DNA from: TMED14 sp041179465
GTDB lineage: Bacteria; Bacteroidota; Bacteroidia; Flavobacteriales; Schleiferiaceae
Direction: 5' to 3'
DNA: 28,926 bases
NCBI GenBank assembly: GCA_041179465.1
Contig: JBEGTJ010000011.1
Coordinates: 1 to 28,926, forward strand
The notes under the pieces are model-generated. The model saw only the letters and a program-made list of their open reading frames with translations. It was not told the origin of the DNA and did not search any database. A program made the translations under genes and the position numbers. Each line of letters begins with the position of its first letter. The first letter of the stretch is position 1. Below are positions 1 to 7,878 of the stretch, piece by piece.

Positions 1-13
1 GCTCTTCCGATCT
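1..13. other. Illumina adapter remnant at the contig edge
   Basis: The first 13 bases, GCTCTTCCGATCT, are exactly the 3' end of the standard Illumina TruSeq adapter (reverse complement AGATCGGAAGAGC). The guaB reading frame aligns well with its family up to base 14 and stops making sense across these bases. They are therefore non-genomic. The window's left end is a library or assembly artefact, and guaB is cut technically rather than biologically. Confidence 0.95.
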
Positions 14-1260
14 AATTTCTTCACGTCGTCCTCGACGTCTTGAAAGTAGCGGTCCTTGGAGCCCGCCTCCATGGCCTCGAGGGAGCCCATGCCGCGGTAG
101 CTCTTGTAGCGCCGTCCGTCCAGAATGATGGTGTCGCCCGGAGCCTCCTCCGTGCCGGCAAACATGGAACCGAGCATGACGCTGTCGGCACCCGCGGCGA
201 TGGCCTTGACGATGTCTCCGGTGTAGCGAATTCCGCCGTCGGCGATCACGGGAACACCCGATCCTTTGATGGCCTGCGCCACGGCCATGACCGCGCTCAG
301 TTGCGGAACTCCCACGCCCGCCACCACCCGCGTGGTGCAGATGGAACCCGGACCAATGCCCACTTTCACTGCATCGGCGCCCGCCGCCACAAGGTACTTA
401 GCGGCCTCTGCCGTGGCGATGTTGCCCACGACCACGTCGAGGTGCGGAAAAGCCTTTTTAATTTTTTGCAGCACGTCGACCACGCCGCGGGTGTGGCCGT
501 GCGCCGTGTCCACCACAATCGCGTCGACGTTGGCGTTGACAAGTTCGGCTACGCGGTCGAGCACGTCGCCGGTCACGCCTACGGCAGCCGCTACGCGCAG
601 CCGGCCAAAGGCGTCAATGTTGCTGAAGGGCTTCGTGCGCTTTTTGCTGATGTCGCGGTACGTAATCAAGCCCAGCAGGGTGCCGTCGGCTTTGACCACC
701 GGAAGCTTCTCAATCTTGTTGCGCTGCAAAATGACTTCGGCCTGCTCCATGGTGGTGTTTTCGGCGGCGGTAACCAGTCCTTCAGCCGTCATGACCTCGC
801 CGACGTGGCGGCTGTCGTCGTGCTCAAAGCGCAGGTCGCGGTTGGTAATGATTCCAATGAGCTTCTTTGCCGCGTCGACCACGGGAATTCCGCCAATTCG
901 GTATTCCGCCATCAGCTTTTTGGCCTCGCCAATCGTAGCGTCGGCGGTCAAGGTAACGGGATCGAGAATCATGCCCGACTCGGCGCGCTTCACTTTGCGC
1001 ACCTCCATGGCCTGGCGTTCAGCGGTCAAGTTCTTGTGGAGCACCCCGATGCCGCCCTCTTGCGCCATCGCGATGGCCATGCCCGCCTCGGTCACGGTGT
1101 CCATGGCCGACGAAACAATGGGCACTTTGAGTTCAATGTTGCGGCTAAATCGAGATACCAAGCGCACGTCGCGCGGCAGCACCTCAGAAAAAGCAGGAAC
1201 GAGAAGGACGTCGTCGTAGGTGAGGTACTCACCGAGGATTTTGGAGCCGAAGTCAGCCAT
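14..1260 (-). CDS. guaB: IMP dehydrogenase, 3' end missing at the contig edge
   Basis: This enzyme oxidises IMP to XMP with NAD+, the committed step of GMP synthesis. It is cytosolic and usually tetrameric. About 415 residues are visible of an expected roughly 490. The protein starts MADFGSKILGEYLTYDDVLL. Two CBS (Bateman) domains follow at about residues 95-210. The active-site loop reads GPGSICTTR, with the catalytic cysteine, and the flap reads YRGMGSLEAM. The frame ends at VKK, where the family normally continues with a Leu and the C-terminal segment. The start ATG at 1260 fits the family N-terminus, and a TATTTTTG box lies 24 bases upstream. GuaA, the next enzyme of the pathway, is encoded about 20 kb away in the same window. 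The missing C-terminus is caused by adapter sequence at the edge, not by gene decay. Confidence 0.97.
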
Positions 1261-1284
1261 AGCAACTTTAGATTAAGTTGCATG

Positions 1285-1292
1285 CAAAAATA
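1285..1292 (-). promoter_or_regulatory. Bacteroidota -7 box (TATTTTTG) of guaB
   Basis: The - strand reads TATTTTTG, an exact match to the Bacteroidota -7 consensus TAnnTTTG, 24 bases before the guaB ATG. No clear TTG at the expected -33 spacing is visible. The same bases form the T-rich tail of the hairpin at 1293-1324, so one stretch seems to serve as terminator tail and promoter. Confidence 0.6.
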
Positions 1293-1324
1293 CGGAATCC
1301 GCCCCGAGGCCGGGGCGGATTCCG
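1286..1324 (-). terminator. Rho-independent terminator of the T9SS-sorted gene
   Basis: Bases 1293-1305 and 1312-1324 are perfect 13-bp inverted repeats (CGGAATCCGCCCC on the + strand) around a 6-base loop. On the - strand the stem is followed by TATTTTT. It lies just beyond the stop codon at 1348 of the leftward adhesin-like gene, the right place to end that transcript before guaB. Confidence 0.85.
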
Positions 1325-1347
1325 CAAGAAGTTATGAACCTATTTGC

Positions 1348-4300
1348 TTAGTAGAGCAAATTCAGCGTGCCGCGGCGCTCCACGAGCTCACCTTCGATGC
1401 TCCGGTAGCGCAGCTGGTAGGTGTACACCCCTGTTGGCGCATACGCTCCGTTCAGCTTGCCGTCCCACGCCTTGGTCTCGTCCTTGGTCTCAAAAACGCG
1501 CTGTCCCCAGCGGTCGTAGATCTCAAGGCTGTAGCTGCTCGGGGCCACGTACACTTGAGCTGGCTTCCAAACGCGGTTCGCGGCTACCTCCGACTTCGGA
1601 TTGAAGCTGTTGGGAATAAACACGCGCGGCTTGAATTCGGCCATCGCCGTAGTCGACGTCGAGCGGAACACCGAACCGTCGGCGTCGCGGAACACGAGCG
1701 GATTCGGCCCCTCCACCGCCACCACGCGGTAGGCCAGCAGTCCGCTGTAGTCGCCAAGCGGACGGGTATTGTCCAAGAAGAACGTGTCCTGAGTCGAACC
1801 GACCAGCTGGAAGCCGCCGGTGGGCTGAACCGCGCGGTAGACCTCGTAGCGATCCACTCCGCCCAAGTAGTCGCGGTACGGATTCCACTTCAGGAAGTTG
1901 GTCAGGTTGTCTTGCTCGTCCACCTCGAGCACCATAGTGCGGCCGATGTTGGAGGACGTATCTACGTTCCCGCAGCTGTCGGTCGCCACAAAACGGTAGA
2001 CGTAGCGGTGGTCGTTCGGATTGGCCGTAAAGTCCTTGAATCGGTACTCCCAGGGACCGGTGATCGGCTTGGGTAGCAAGCCGAGGGACTTAAAGGGCGC
2101 GCCCAATTCGTCGGCGCGCTGCACGTCAAAGTGTACGATGTCGGCGTCTTTGTCGATGAAGCATACCAATTCCACCCCGTTGTCGTCGCGCACGCTCGTC
2201 TTGGCCAGGTACAGCAGGCGCGAGCGCTGAACGGCCAACGACGTGATGCACACCTTATTCGACGACGCGGTCTTTACGGTAGCCGTGTCGATGGCCCGCA
2301 CGTACCAGCAGTAGGTCGTGCCGCTGCTCAGATTGCGCATGCTGAACGTAGAATCGTTGCCCGTCTTGATGCCGACCAAAGTAAGGGTGGTTGCCCCGCC
2401 GTTCGGGGTCTCTTCCATCCAAATCTCGTACTGCTTGACGCCGCCTACGCCCCATCCCTTGTAGGTATTCCAGCGCAGGCGCATGATGCCCTCGCAGGGA
2501 TCCATGTTCTCGCTCAGCACCATGTTGTTGGCGGCGCGGACAAGCAGGTCGGAACTCATGTTTCCGCAGGAGTCCGCCGAAATCACCTTGTACTGGTCCT
2601 TCACGCTTTCAATGGATCCCGGAATCACGTACGGCATCGCCGTGCCTGGCTTGATGGTGTCAATAGGACTCCACACACCGCCTGCGCCCAATTTCAGCAG
2701 ATAGTAATCCACAATGTCGTTGCTGGTACCTGGAGTCCACGAAATCACCACTTGTCCGTTGACGACCGAAACGCTGTCGATCACGATGACGTCGGCATTC
2801 ACTTGGTCCGAGTAGAAACCCGACTTGCTCGTGCTCACGCAGCCCGTAGCGGTGCGGATTTGGTACTCGAGGTTTTGTCCGCAAACGTTCACCGTGTCGC
2901 GGAAGTTGAGGTTGCTCGTCGTGTCAATTTTCTGCCACGCACCTGACGGGAGGCTACGGCGCCAGATTTCAAAGGGCTGGCTGTAGCTCGTGCGGGTGGT
3001 GTTCCAGCTCAGGTCGGCCACATAGGAGTTGGTCGGAGGCAGCGAGTTGAGCGTCAGACCCATCGTCTGCAGCGTGTCGCTCGGTACCGAAACGTATCCG
3101 CAGCCGCCCTTCGAGCGGATGTAGTAGTAGTTGGCCCCCGGCCCCGGAGTCAGGTCGGTGTAGGACAGTGAACTGTAATTTTTGACCGTATCGATGGCAA
3201 CAAACGGCGACGTCGGACTGGTCGAATGGTAGATAATGTAGGCGTCGAAGTTCATCCCCGTGTCAGCCGGATATCCCCAGTTGATGCCCACGGTGCCGTT
3301 GGCGTTGACCGTCGCACAGGCATTGGACATGTCGGGCGGCACCGGAATCGTCGAAACGACGTTGACCACCACCGACTTCACCGAAACGGCGGGAATGGGA
3401 CAGAAGTTGTCCTGCATGCGCATCGCAAAGGTGTAGGAGTTGGTGGGGGATCCGCACTGCGTGCCCTGGTAGGCAATGTGGTTGCACGAGGTCTGCCAGT
3501 TAAACAAAATTTCGTTGTTCAGCGGATTCGTGAGCGTCGTCTGCGGAGCAACCGGAACGACCGTGGCGCACGGCGGGTTCAAGCAGCCTGAGTTCGCGTT
3601 GGAGAACGGCGTTCCAAACTGGCCCCCACTCGGACTGAACCCGATCGTCTGGGGCAAGAAGTTGGGCAAAAGCTGCGGGTCCTGCGAGACCAGGTTGAAA
3701 CGCACAATCTGTCCTGCAAAGACCGTGGCTTCATAGTACACAGTATCACCATTCTGAACTACTGGCATGATTTGAGGAAAACCCGGAATATTAGTAACCG
3801 CTAACGTCGGTGGCGTATTTGCCGTACCGGTCGGTAAACTTGGACAGTTGCTCTTGATGGCCATAGGAATATCCCGGAACACCTCGGCGATCAGCTGTCC
3901 ACATCGGTAGGCTGAAACTTTGATTGAGGTGGCGAAGGATCCTCCTGAAGAAGGATTCAGCGTAATGTTTCCCGTAATATTGTTAAGCTGCGCGGGAGTA
4001 CCTCCGTTAGGCAAAGGACTCGTGGCGGAATAAGGAGAGACATATCCGATAGCCGCACCTGAGGACGTGAGAGAAGGTGCCCAATCATAATAAATGGAAT
4101 CCAAATCATCATCGAACGCAAATTGAGCGTATGTGTATTCATATCCTGTACAAATAACAGACTTGGGCGGCTCCAAGAAACGCGGAGACGAATCGTAGCA
4201 CGGGTTTGCATTTTGCTGATTCCCGTTAACGCTATATGGGTACATGACCGCCCTCAAATATAAACTCTGGCCTGAAGGATTTGACAAGTTATTTAGCGAC

Positions 4301-4731
4301 GATGGGCGACAACACAGGGTGTAATCAAATTTCCAACCAGTTGCTGGGGGAGTCCCCGTTAAATTAATAAATGCGGATTCATAGCGAGCTTCTTCAAGAG
4401 AACCTTCCCCCGTGGCCGCTACGTTGCATCGGATAGGTGCCGGAGTAACGAAGCACGTCGGCGAGACGTCGGTATTGGTACCCACCTGCGTCAAGGTGAT
4501 AGACCCAGCAGGAGAATTAGAACTAAGTTGAACCGTTCCTCCCGGAAGCGTCGCATTGCCGTTTCCGCAGTCCCGATAAAGGATCATATAAAACTTAAAC
4601 TTCCCCGCATTAGGACCCGTGGTAAAACACTTCCAAGTGATTTCACCCCCGTAGGCATGGGATGCTTTCACAGGTACCGTAACAACCAACAGGAGCGCGA
4701 CAACCGCCGCGTAACGAAGCATTCTAATCAT
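1348..4731 (-). CDS. Large secreted protein with fibronectin-III-like repeats and a type IX secretion (type B) sorting domain
   Basis: The 1127-residue product is probably exported and attached to, or released from, the cell surface. The start ATG at 4731 is chosen because a signal peptide begins there (MIRMLRYAAVVALLLVVTVP, ending near KASHA); upstream in-frame codons look non-coding. Residues about 25-220 form a cysteine-containing module with SHAYGGEITW, LYRDCGNG and a Cys-Cys pair at 140-141, a pattern I recall from N-termini of other Bacteroidota surface proteins. The middle (about 480-1030) holds several fibronectin-III-like beta-sandwich repeats, some ending in DSCGN-type turns. The last roughly 90 residues are a CHU_C/T9SS type B domain (FIPNSFNP, LEIYDRWGQRVFETKD, WDGKLNG, PTGVYTY). 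The part encoding the N-terminal third is clearly less G+C-rich than the rest. No enzymatic motif was found; adhesin or gliding-associated roles are guesses from the domain type. Confidence 0.88.
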   Translation of the reverse strand: MIRMLRYAAVVALLLVVTVPVKASHAYGGEITWKCFTTGPNAGKFKFYMILYRDCGNGNATLPGGTVQLSSNSPAGSITLTQVGTNTDVSPTCFVTPAPIRCNVAATGEGSLEEARYESAFINLTGTPPATGWKFDYTLCCRPSSLNNLSNPSGQSLYLRAVMYPYSVNGNQQNANPCYDSSPRFLEPPKSVICTGYEYTYAQFAFDDDLDSIYYDWAPSLTSSGAAIGYVSPYSATSPLPNGGTPAQLNNITGNITLNPSSGGSFATSIKVSAYRCGQLIAEVFRDIPMAIKSNCPSLPTGTANTPPTLAVTNIPGFPQIMPVVQNGDTVYYEATVFAGQIVRFNLVSQDPQLLPNFLPQTIGFSPSGGQFGTPFSNANSGCLNPPCATVVPVAPQTTLTNPLNNEILFNWQTSCNHIAYQGTQCGSPTNSYTFAMRMQDNFCPIPAVSVKSVVVNVVSTIPVPPDMSNACATVNANGTVGINWGYPADTGMNFDAYIIYHSTSPTSPFVAIDTVKNYSSLSYTDLTPGPGANYYYIRSKGGCGYVSVPSDTLQTMGLTLNSLPPTNSYVADLSWNTTRTSYSQPFEIWRRSLPSGAWQKIDTTSNLNFRDTVNVCGQNLEYQIRTATGCVSTSKSGFYSDQVNADVIVIDSVSVVNGQVVISWTPGTSNDIVDYYLLKLGAGGVWSPIDTIKPGTAMPYVIPGSIESVKDQYKVISADSCGNMSSDLLVRAANNMVLSENMDPCEGIMRLRWNTYKGWGVGGVKQYEIWMEETPNGGATTLTLVGIKTGNDSTFSMRNLSSGTTYCWYVRAIDTATVKTASSNKVCITSLAVQRSRLLYLAKTSVRDDNGVELVCFIDKDADIVHFDVQRADELGAPFKSLGLLPKPITGPWEYRFKDFTANPNDHRYVYRFVATDSCGNVDTSSNIGRTMVLEVDEQDNLTNFLKWNPYRDYLGGVDRYEVYRAVQPTGGFQLVGSTQDTFFLDNTRPLGDYSGLLAYRVVAVEGPNPLVFRDADGSVFRSTSTTAMAEFKPRVFIPNSFNPKSEVAANRVWKPAQVYVAPSSYSLEIYDRWGQRVFETKDETKAWDGKLNGAYAPTGVYTYQLRYRSIEGELVERRGTLNLLY

Positions 4732-4828
4732 AACATACAAAGAAACCACAATTTGGGGTTCCGTTCCAAGCCCTTTGCAAGCCGGACCGCGAGGTCGCGC
4801 CAACGACTTGTATGGGTGAGCGTGTGGT

Positions 4829-5983
4829 TTAGGCCTTCTTGTAGTCCCGCGAAATCACCAGCTTTTGGATCTCTGACGTGCCCTCTCCGATCGTGCACAA
4901 CTTCGAGTCGCGAAAAAACTTCTCTGCAGGGTAGTCCTTGGTGTAGCCGTAGCCGCCGTGCACTTGCACGCCGTCGGTCGCTACTTCGACGGCCGTTTCG
5001 CTCGCAAAAAGCTTGGCCATGGCTGACTCTTTGGTCACCTTGAGCCCCTGATCCTTGAGCGAACCCGCGTGGCGCGTCATCAGTTCGGCGGCGTAGATTT
5101 TGGTGTTCATTTCGGCCAGCTTGAAGGCAATACCTTGAAAGTCGCCAATGGGTTGCCCGAACTGCTCGCGCTCCCGGCTGTAGCGCACGGCCGCGCGGTG
5201 CGCGCCCTTGGCGATTCCGAGGCTCAGCGCCGCAATCGAGATTCGGCCCCCGTCGAGAATTTTCATCGACTGAATAAAACCCTCTCCAACCTGTCCAAGC
5301 ACCTGGTCGTCAGGTACAAAGCAGCCGTCAAAAAACAAACCCGCGGTTTCGCTGGCGCGCATGCCCAGCTTGTTTTCTTTGCGTCCGCCCTGAAAGCCGG
5401 GCGTCCCCTTTTCGACCACAAAGGCGGTCATGCCGTGGCTGTCGCCCTTTTCGCCGGTGCGGGCGATGACCACCGCTACGTCGCCGCTGATGGCATGGGT
5501 GATGAAGTTCTTACTTCCGTTGAGTACCCAACCCCCGTCGCGGCGCACGGCGGTCGTGTTCATGCCGCCCGCGTCGCTTCCGGTGCCGGTTTCGGTAAGG
5601 CCCCAGGCCCCGATCCACTCGCCCGTGGCCAACTTAGGCAGCCAGCGGCGCTTTTGAGCGTCGGTTCCGAATTGATTAATGTGCTGGGTGCACAACGAAT
5701 TGTGCGCGGCCACACTGAGGCCAATACTGCCGCAAACTTGGGCGATTTCGTCCACAATCGTAATGTACTCGGCGTAACCCATTCCGGCCCCGCCGTATTC
5801 CGGGCTGACCAGGACGCCTAAAAATCCGAGTTGCCCCATCTCGTGAAACAATTCCTTGGGGAAGTACTGCGCCTCATCCCATTCCATGACGTGCGGAGCT
5901 ATTCGCTGGGCCGCAAATTCAGCGGCCGAGGCGCGAATGAGTTCGAGTTCTTCAGAGTGCTGGGCTAATACGGGGTAATTCAT
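4829..5983 (-). CDS. Acyl-CoA dehydrogenase (short-chain/butyryl-CoA type)
   Basis: This FAD-dependent enzyme introduces the alpha-beta double bond into acyl-CoA and passes electrons to ETF. The 384-residue length is typical. The N-terminal helical domain (about 1-120) is followed by the beta domain with WGLTETGTGSDAGG (127-140) and the C-terminal helical domain. The signature VHGGYGYTKDYPAEKFFRDS (341-360) precedes IGEGTSEIQ, in which Glu367 is at the catalytic-base position of the family. Exact chain-length preference cannot be read from sequence. It lies 23 bases downstream of the acetyltransferase gene with no promoter box between them, so the two are probably co-transcribed although their functions look unrelated. 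ATG at 5983 gives the usual family N-terminus. Confidence 0.95.
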   Translation of the reverse strand: MNYPVLAQHSEELELIRASAAEFAAQRIAPHVMEWDEAQYFPKELFHEMGQLGFLGVLVSPEYGGAGMGYAEYITIVDEIAQVCGSIGLSVAAHNSLCTQHINQFGTDAQKRRWLPKLATGEWIGAWGLTETGTGSDAGGMNTTAVRRDGGWVLNGSKNFITHAISGDVAVVIARTGEKGDSHGMTAFVVEKGTPGFQGGRKENKLGMRASETAGLFFDGCFVPDDQVLGQVGEGFIQSMKILDGGRISIAALSLGIAKGAHRAAVRYSREREQFGQPIGDFQGIAFKLAEMNTKIYAAELMTRHAGSLKDQGLKVTKESAMAKLFASETAVEVATDGVQVHGGYGYTKDYPAEKFFRDSKLCTIGEGTSEIQKLVISRDYKKA

Positions 5984-6006
5984 CGTGGGTCAGTTGGGTG
6001 GGGTTG

Positions 6007-6585
6007 TTATCGTTTAAATACGGATCCGTTCCGGAGCTCGTACTGCACTCCTGACTCGGGACAGGTGGCCGTTCCGTGGGCGTCAAACTCGAGCCGGTGG
6101 CCGAATTCGCTCATCCAGCCAACCTGCCGTGAAGGGTTGCCGACGACTAACGCATAGGCCGGCACATTTTTAGTGACGACGGCGCCTGCGCCGATGAAGG
6201 CAAATTCGCCAATGTCGTGGCCGCAAACGATCGTGGCGTTCGCGCCAATACTGGCTCCGCGCCCTACGTGCGTCGTGGCGTACTGGTCGCGACGGTTTAC
6301 GGCGGAACGCGGGTTAATCACGTTGGTAAACACACAGCTCGGCCCTAAAAAAACGTCGTCGTCGCAGGTCACGCCCGTGTAAATGCTGACGTTGTTTTGC
6401 ACCTTCACGTTTCGCCCGAGGCGCACCCCAGGAGAAACCACGACGTTTTGGCCCAAGTTGCACTGCGGCCCCAGTTCCGCACCCGACATGACGTGCGAAA
6501 AATGCCAGATTTTAGTACCGGCTCCAATGCGCGCTCCTTCGTCGACCACCGCCGTCGGGTGAACAAAAAAATCGGGTGCTTCCAT
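6007..6585 (-). CDS. Sugar-nucleotide N-acetyltransferase, WbpD/WlbB-like left-handed beta-helix protein
   Basis: The 192-residue protein has hexapeptide repeats throughout (for example IGAGTKIWHF, LGQNVVVSPGVRLG, IGANATIVCG), which fold as a left-handed beta-helix trimer using acetyl-CoA. The run KIWHFSHVMSGAELG, the central FTNVINPRSAVNR and the ending YALVVGNPSRQVGWMSE are characteristic of WbpD/WlbB. Those enzymes N-acetylate the 3-amino group of UDP-2-acetamido-3-amino-2,3-dideoxy-glucuronate on the way to di-N-acetylated uronic acids in surface polysaccharides. A related 3-amino sugar acceptor is possible. The C-terminal tail carries a CPESG motif. None of the partner genes (wbpA, wbpB, wbpE-like) is in the window. 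It is first gene of a pair with the acyl-CoA dehydrogenase. Confidence 0.85.
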   Translation of the reverse strand: MEAPDFFVHPTAVVDEGARIGAGTKIWHFSHVMSGAELGPQCNLGQNVVVSPGVRLGRNVKVQNNVSIYTGVTCDDDVFLGPSCVFTNVINPRSAVNRRDQYATTHVGRGASIGANATIVCGHDIGEFAFIGAGAVVTKNVPAYALVVGNPSRQVGWMSEFGHRLEFDAHGTATCPESGVQYELRNGSVFKR

Positions 6586-6591
6586 GAGGCA

Positions 6592-6599
6592 CGAAGGTA
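6592..6599 (-). promoter_or_regulatory. Probable -7 box (TACCTTCG) of the acetyltransferase gene
   Basis: The - strand reads TACCTTCG, one mismatch from TAnnTTTG, ending 6 bases before the ATG at 6585. It faces away from the nuclease box at 6621-6628 within the 46-bp divergent spacer, which supports a compact bidirectional promoter. Confidence 0.4.
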
Positions 6600-6620
6600 G
6601 GGCTTGCGCCGCCGGAGTGC

Positions 6621-6628
6621 TACCTTTG
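6621..6628 (+). promoter_or_regulatory. -7 box (TACCTTTG) of the nuclease operon
   Basis: TACCTTTG matches TAnnTTTG exactly and ends only 3 bases before the ATG at 6632. If the start site lies at the usual distance from the box, the mRNA has almost no 5' leader. A TTG at 6604-6606 is 14 bases upstream, closer than the usual spacing. Confidence 0.6.
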
Positions 6629-6631
6629 ATT

Positions 6632-7411
6632 ATGCATCAAAAAATATCGATCCTCGCGGTTTTCATTCTGGGCACTACCCTATCGGCCTTGGGCTGGGGG
6701 CAAATTGGACACCGTATTGTCGGTGAAATTGCCACGGCCCACCTCAAGCCCTGCGTCGAAAAGAAGGTTTCGGCCATTCTTCAGGGCGAAAGCCTGGCCA
6801 TGTGCTCCACTTGGATGGACGAAATCAAGTCCGACAAAGCCTACGACCACTGGGACCCCTGGCACTACTGCACCGTCGGCGACCACCAGACCTACGCCGA
6901 GGCCGGCACGCCCAGCCAAGGGGACGTACTCATGAAGCTCGAAGAAATCACGCGCGAACTCGAAACCAAGAAATTCAAGCACGGCGGCGAAGCGGTGGCC
7001 TTGAAAATGCTCGTCCACCTCTTGGGCGACCTGCACCAGCCCCTGCACGTAGGTCGCGGCGACGACAAAGGCGGAAACGACGTGAAGCTCAAGTACTTCG
7101 GCAAAAGCACCAACCTGCACCGCATTTGGGACAGCGACCTGATCGACGGACAGCAGCTGTCGTACACCGAATACAGCCAGCACCTGCTGCGCACCACTCC
7201 GCAGGACCGCATCAAGCAGTACCAGGGCGGCACGTACCTCGACTGGGCCAACGAATCCAAGGCGCTTCGCATGGCCGGCATCTACCCTGCGGCGGGCGTC
7301 GAGAACCTGAGCTACGAGTACGGTTACCAGAACTACCCGCGCCTCGAGGAGCGTTTGGTCCAGGCCGGAATTCGCCTGGCCCTGATCTTGAACCGCATTT
7401 ACGCATGCTGA
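6632..7411 (+). CDS. Secreted S1/P1-family zinc nuclease
   Basis: This 259-residue protein belongs to the S1/P1 nuclease family (phospholipase C/P1 fold), three-zinc enzymes cutting single-stranded nucleic acids and removing 3'-phosphates. The signal peptide covers about residues 1-21, and cleavage would leave Trp22 as the mature N-terminus, the residue whose amino group binds zinc in this family (WGQIGHR). Other metal ligands are visible in WMDE (Asp63), HWDPWHY (73-79), HLLGDLHQPLHVG (129-141) and NLHRIWDSDL (161-170). It should act in the periplasm or outside the cell, for phosphate or nucleotide scavenging. ATG at 6632 is chosen because the signal peptide starts there. Its stop overlaps the start of the Rrf2 gene (ATGCTGA), implying translational coupling. 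Confidence 0.95.
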   Translation: MHQKISILAVFILGTTLSALGWGQIGHRIVGEIATAHLKPCVEKKVSAILQGESLAMCSTWMDEIKSDKAYDHWDPWHYCTVGDHQTYAEAGTPSQGDVLMKLEEITRELETKKFKHGGEAVALKMLVHLLGDLHQPLHVGRGDDKGGNDVKLKYFGKSTNLHRIWDSDLIDGQQLSYTEYSQHLLRTTPQDRIKQYQGGTYLDWANESKALRMAGIYPAAGVENLSYEYGYQNYPRLEERLVQAGIRLALILNRIYAC

Positions 7412-7878
7412 ACCGCAAAAGCGTGTATGCCCTGCACGCGCTGCAGCACTTAGCGCGGAACCCCGACGAACGCTTTTCCACCGCGCGCCTCGCCGAAGCC
7501 TGCGCGACCCCGCGCCGTTTTTTGGAGCACATCTTGGGCGCCCTGCGCGAAGCCGGACTGCTCCATGCTGAACCGGGTCGAAACGGAGGCTACCAGCTCG
7601 CCCTCCCCGCAGCTGAAGTTTCGCTTGCCGACATTTTGCGGGTGGTCGAAGGCCCCATCGCCCTACTCCCCTGCGCTTCCCACCGCTACTACGAACCCTG
7701 CACCGAATGCCCGACGCCCCAGGCCTGCGCCCTTCAAGACGCTTTGGTCCAAGTCCGCAACGAAACCGTGCGCGCCCTTAAGTCCATCAGCTTGGACGAC
7801 CTCATGAAGCGCGAACACGAATTGTCGTCGGAACAGCGCGGCATCCTTCGGCCCACCCCCTACCTTCGCACCCCATGA
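7405..7878 (+). CDS. Rrf2-family transcriptional regulator with a cysteine cluster
   Basis: The product is a 157-residue winged-helix regulator of the Rrf2 family (IscR, NsrR, CymR, RirA relatives). The N-terminal part has the family pattern YALHALQHLA, a recognition helix near TPRRFLEHIL, and the wing GLLHAEPGRNGGYQLA (51-66). Four cysteines, Cys90, Cys99, Cys102 and Cys108, lie just after the long helix where iron-sulfur members hold their cluster, so a redox- or iron-sulfur-sensing form is likely but not shown. The ATG at 7405 lies inside the end of the nuclease gene, and the stop overlaps the start of the CBS enzyme gene (ATGATGA). It therefore probably controls this operon, perhaps in response to sulfur, cysteine or iron-sulfur status (inference). 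Confidence 0.9.
   Translation: MLNRKSVYALHALQHLARNPDERFSTARLAEACATPRRFLEHILGALREAGLLHAEPGRNGGYQLALPAAEVSLADILRVVEGPIALLPCASHRYYEPCTECPTPQACALQDALVQVRNETVRALKSISLDDLMKREHELSSEQRGILRPTPYLRTP

Noticed and set aside
14..1260. guaB as a pseudogene
   Set aside because: The frame and all active-site motifs are intact; truncation coincides with adapter sequence at the contig edge.
40..2076. Long open frame on the + strand across guaB and the adhesin gene
   Set aside because: It runs antisense to two clear genes and spans their boundary. The composition is rich in His, Arg, Gly and Val, as expected from a shadow frame in high-G+C DNA.
4785..4796. Hairpin GACC-GCGA-GGTC as terminator after the acyl-CoA dehydrogenase gene
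   Set aside because: Only four base pairs and no T run on the - strand.
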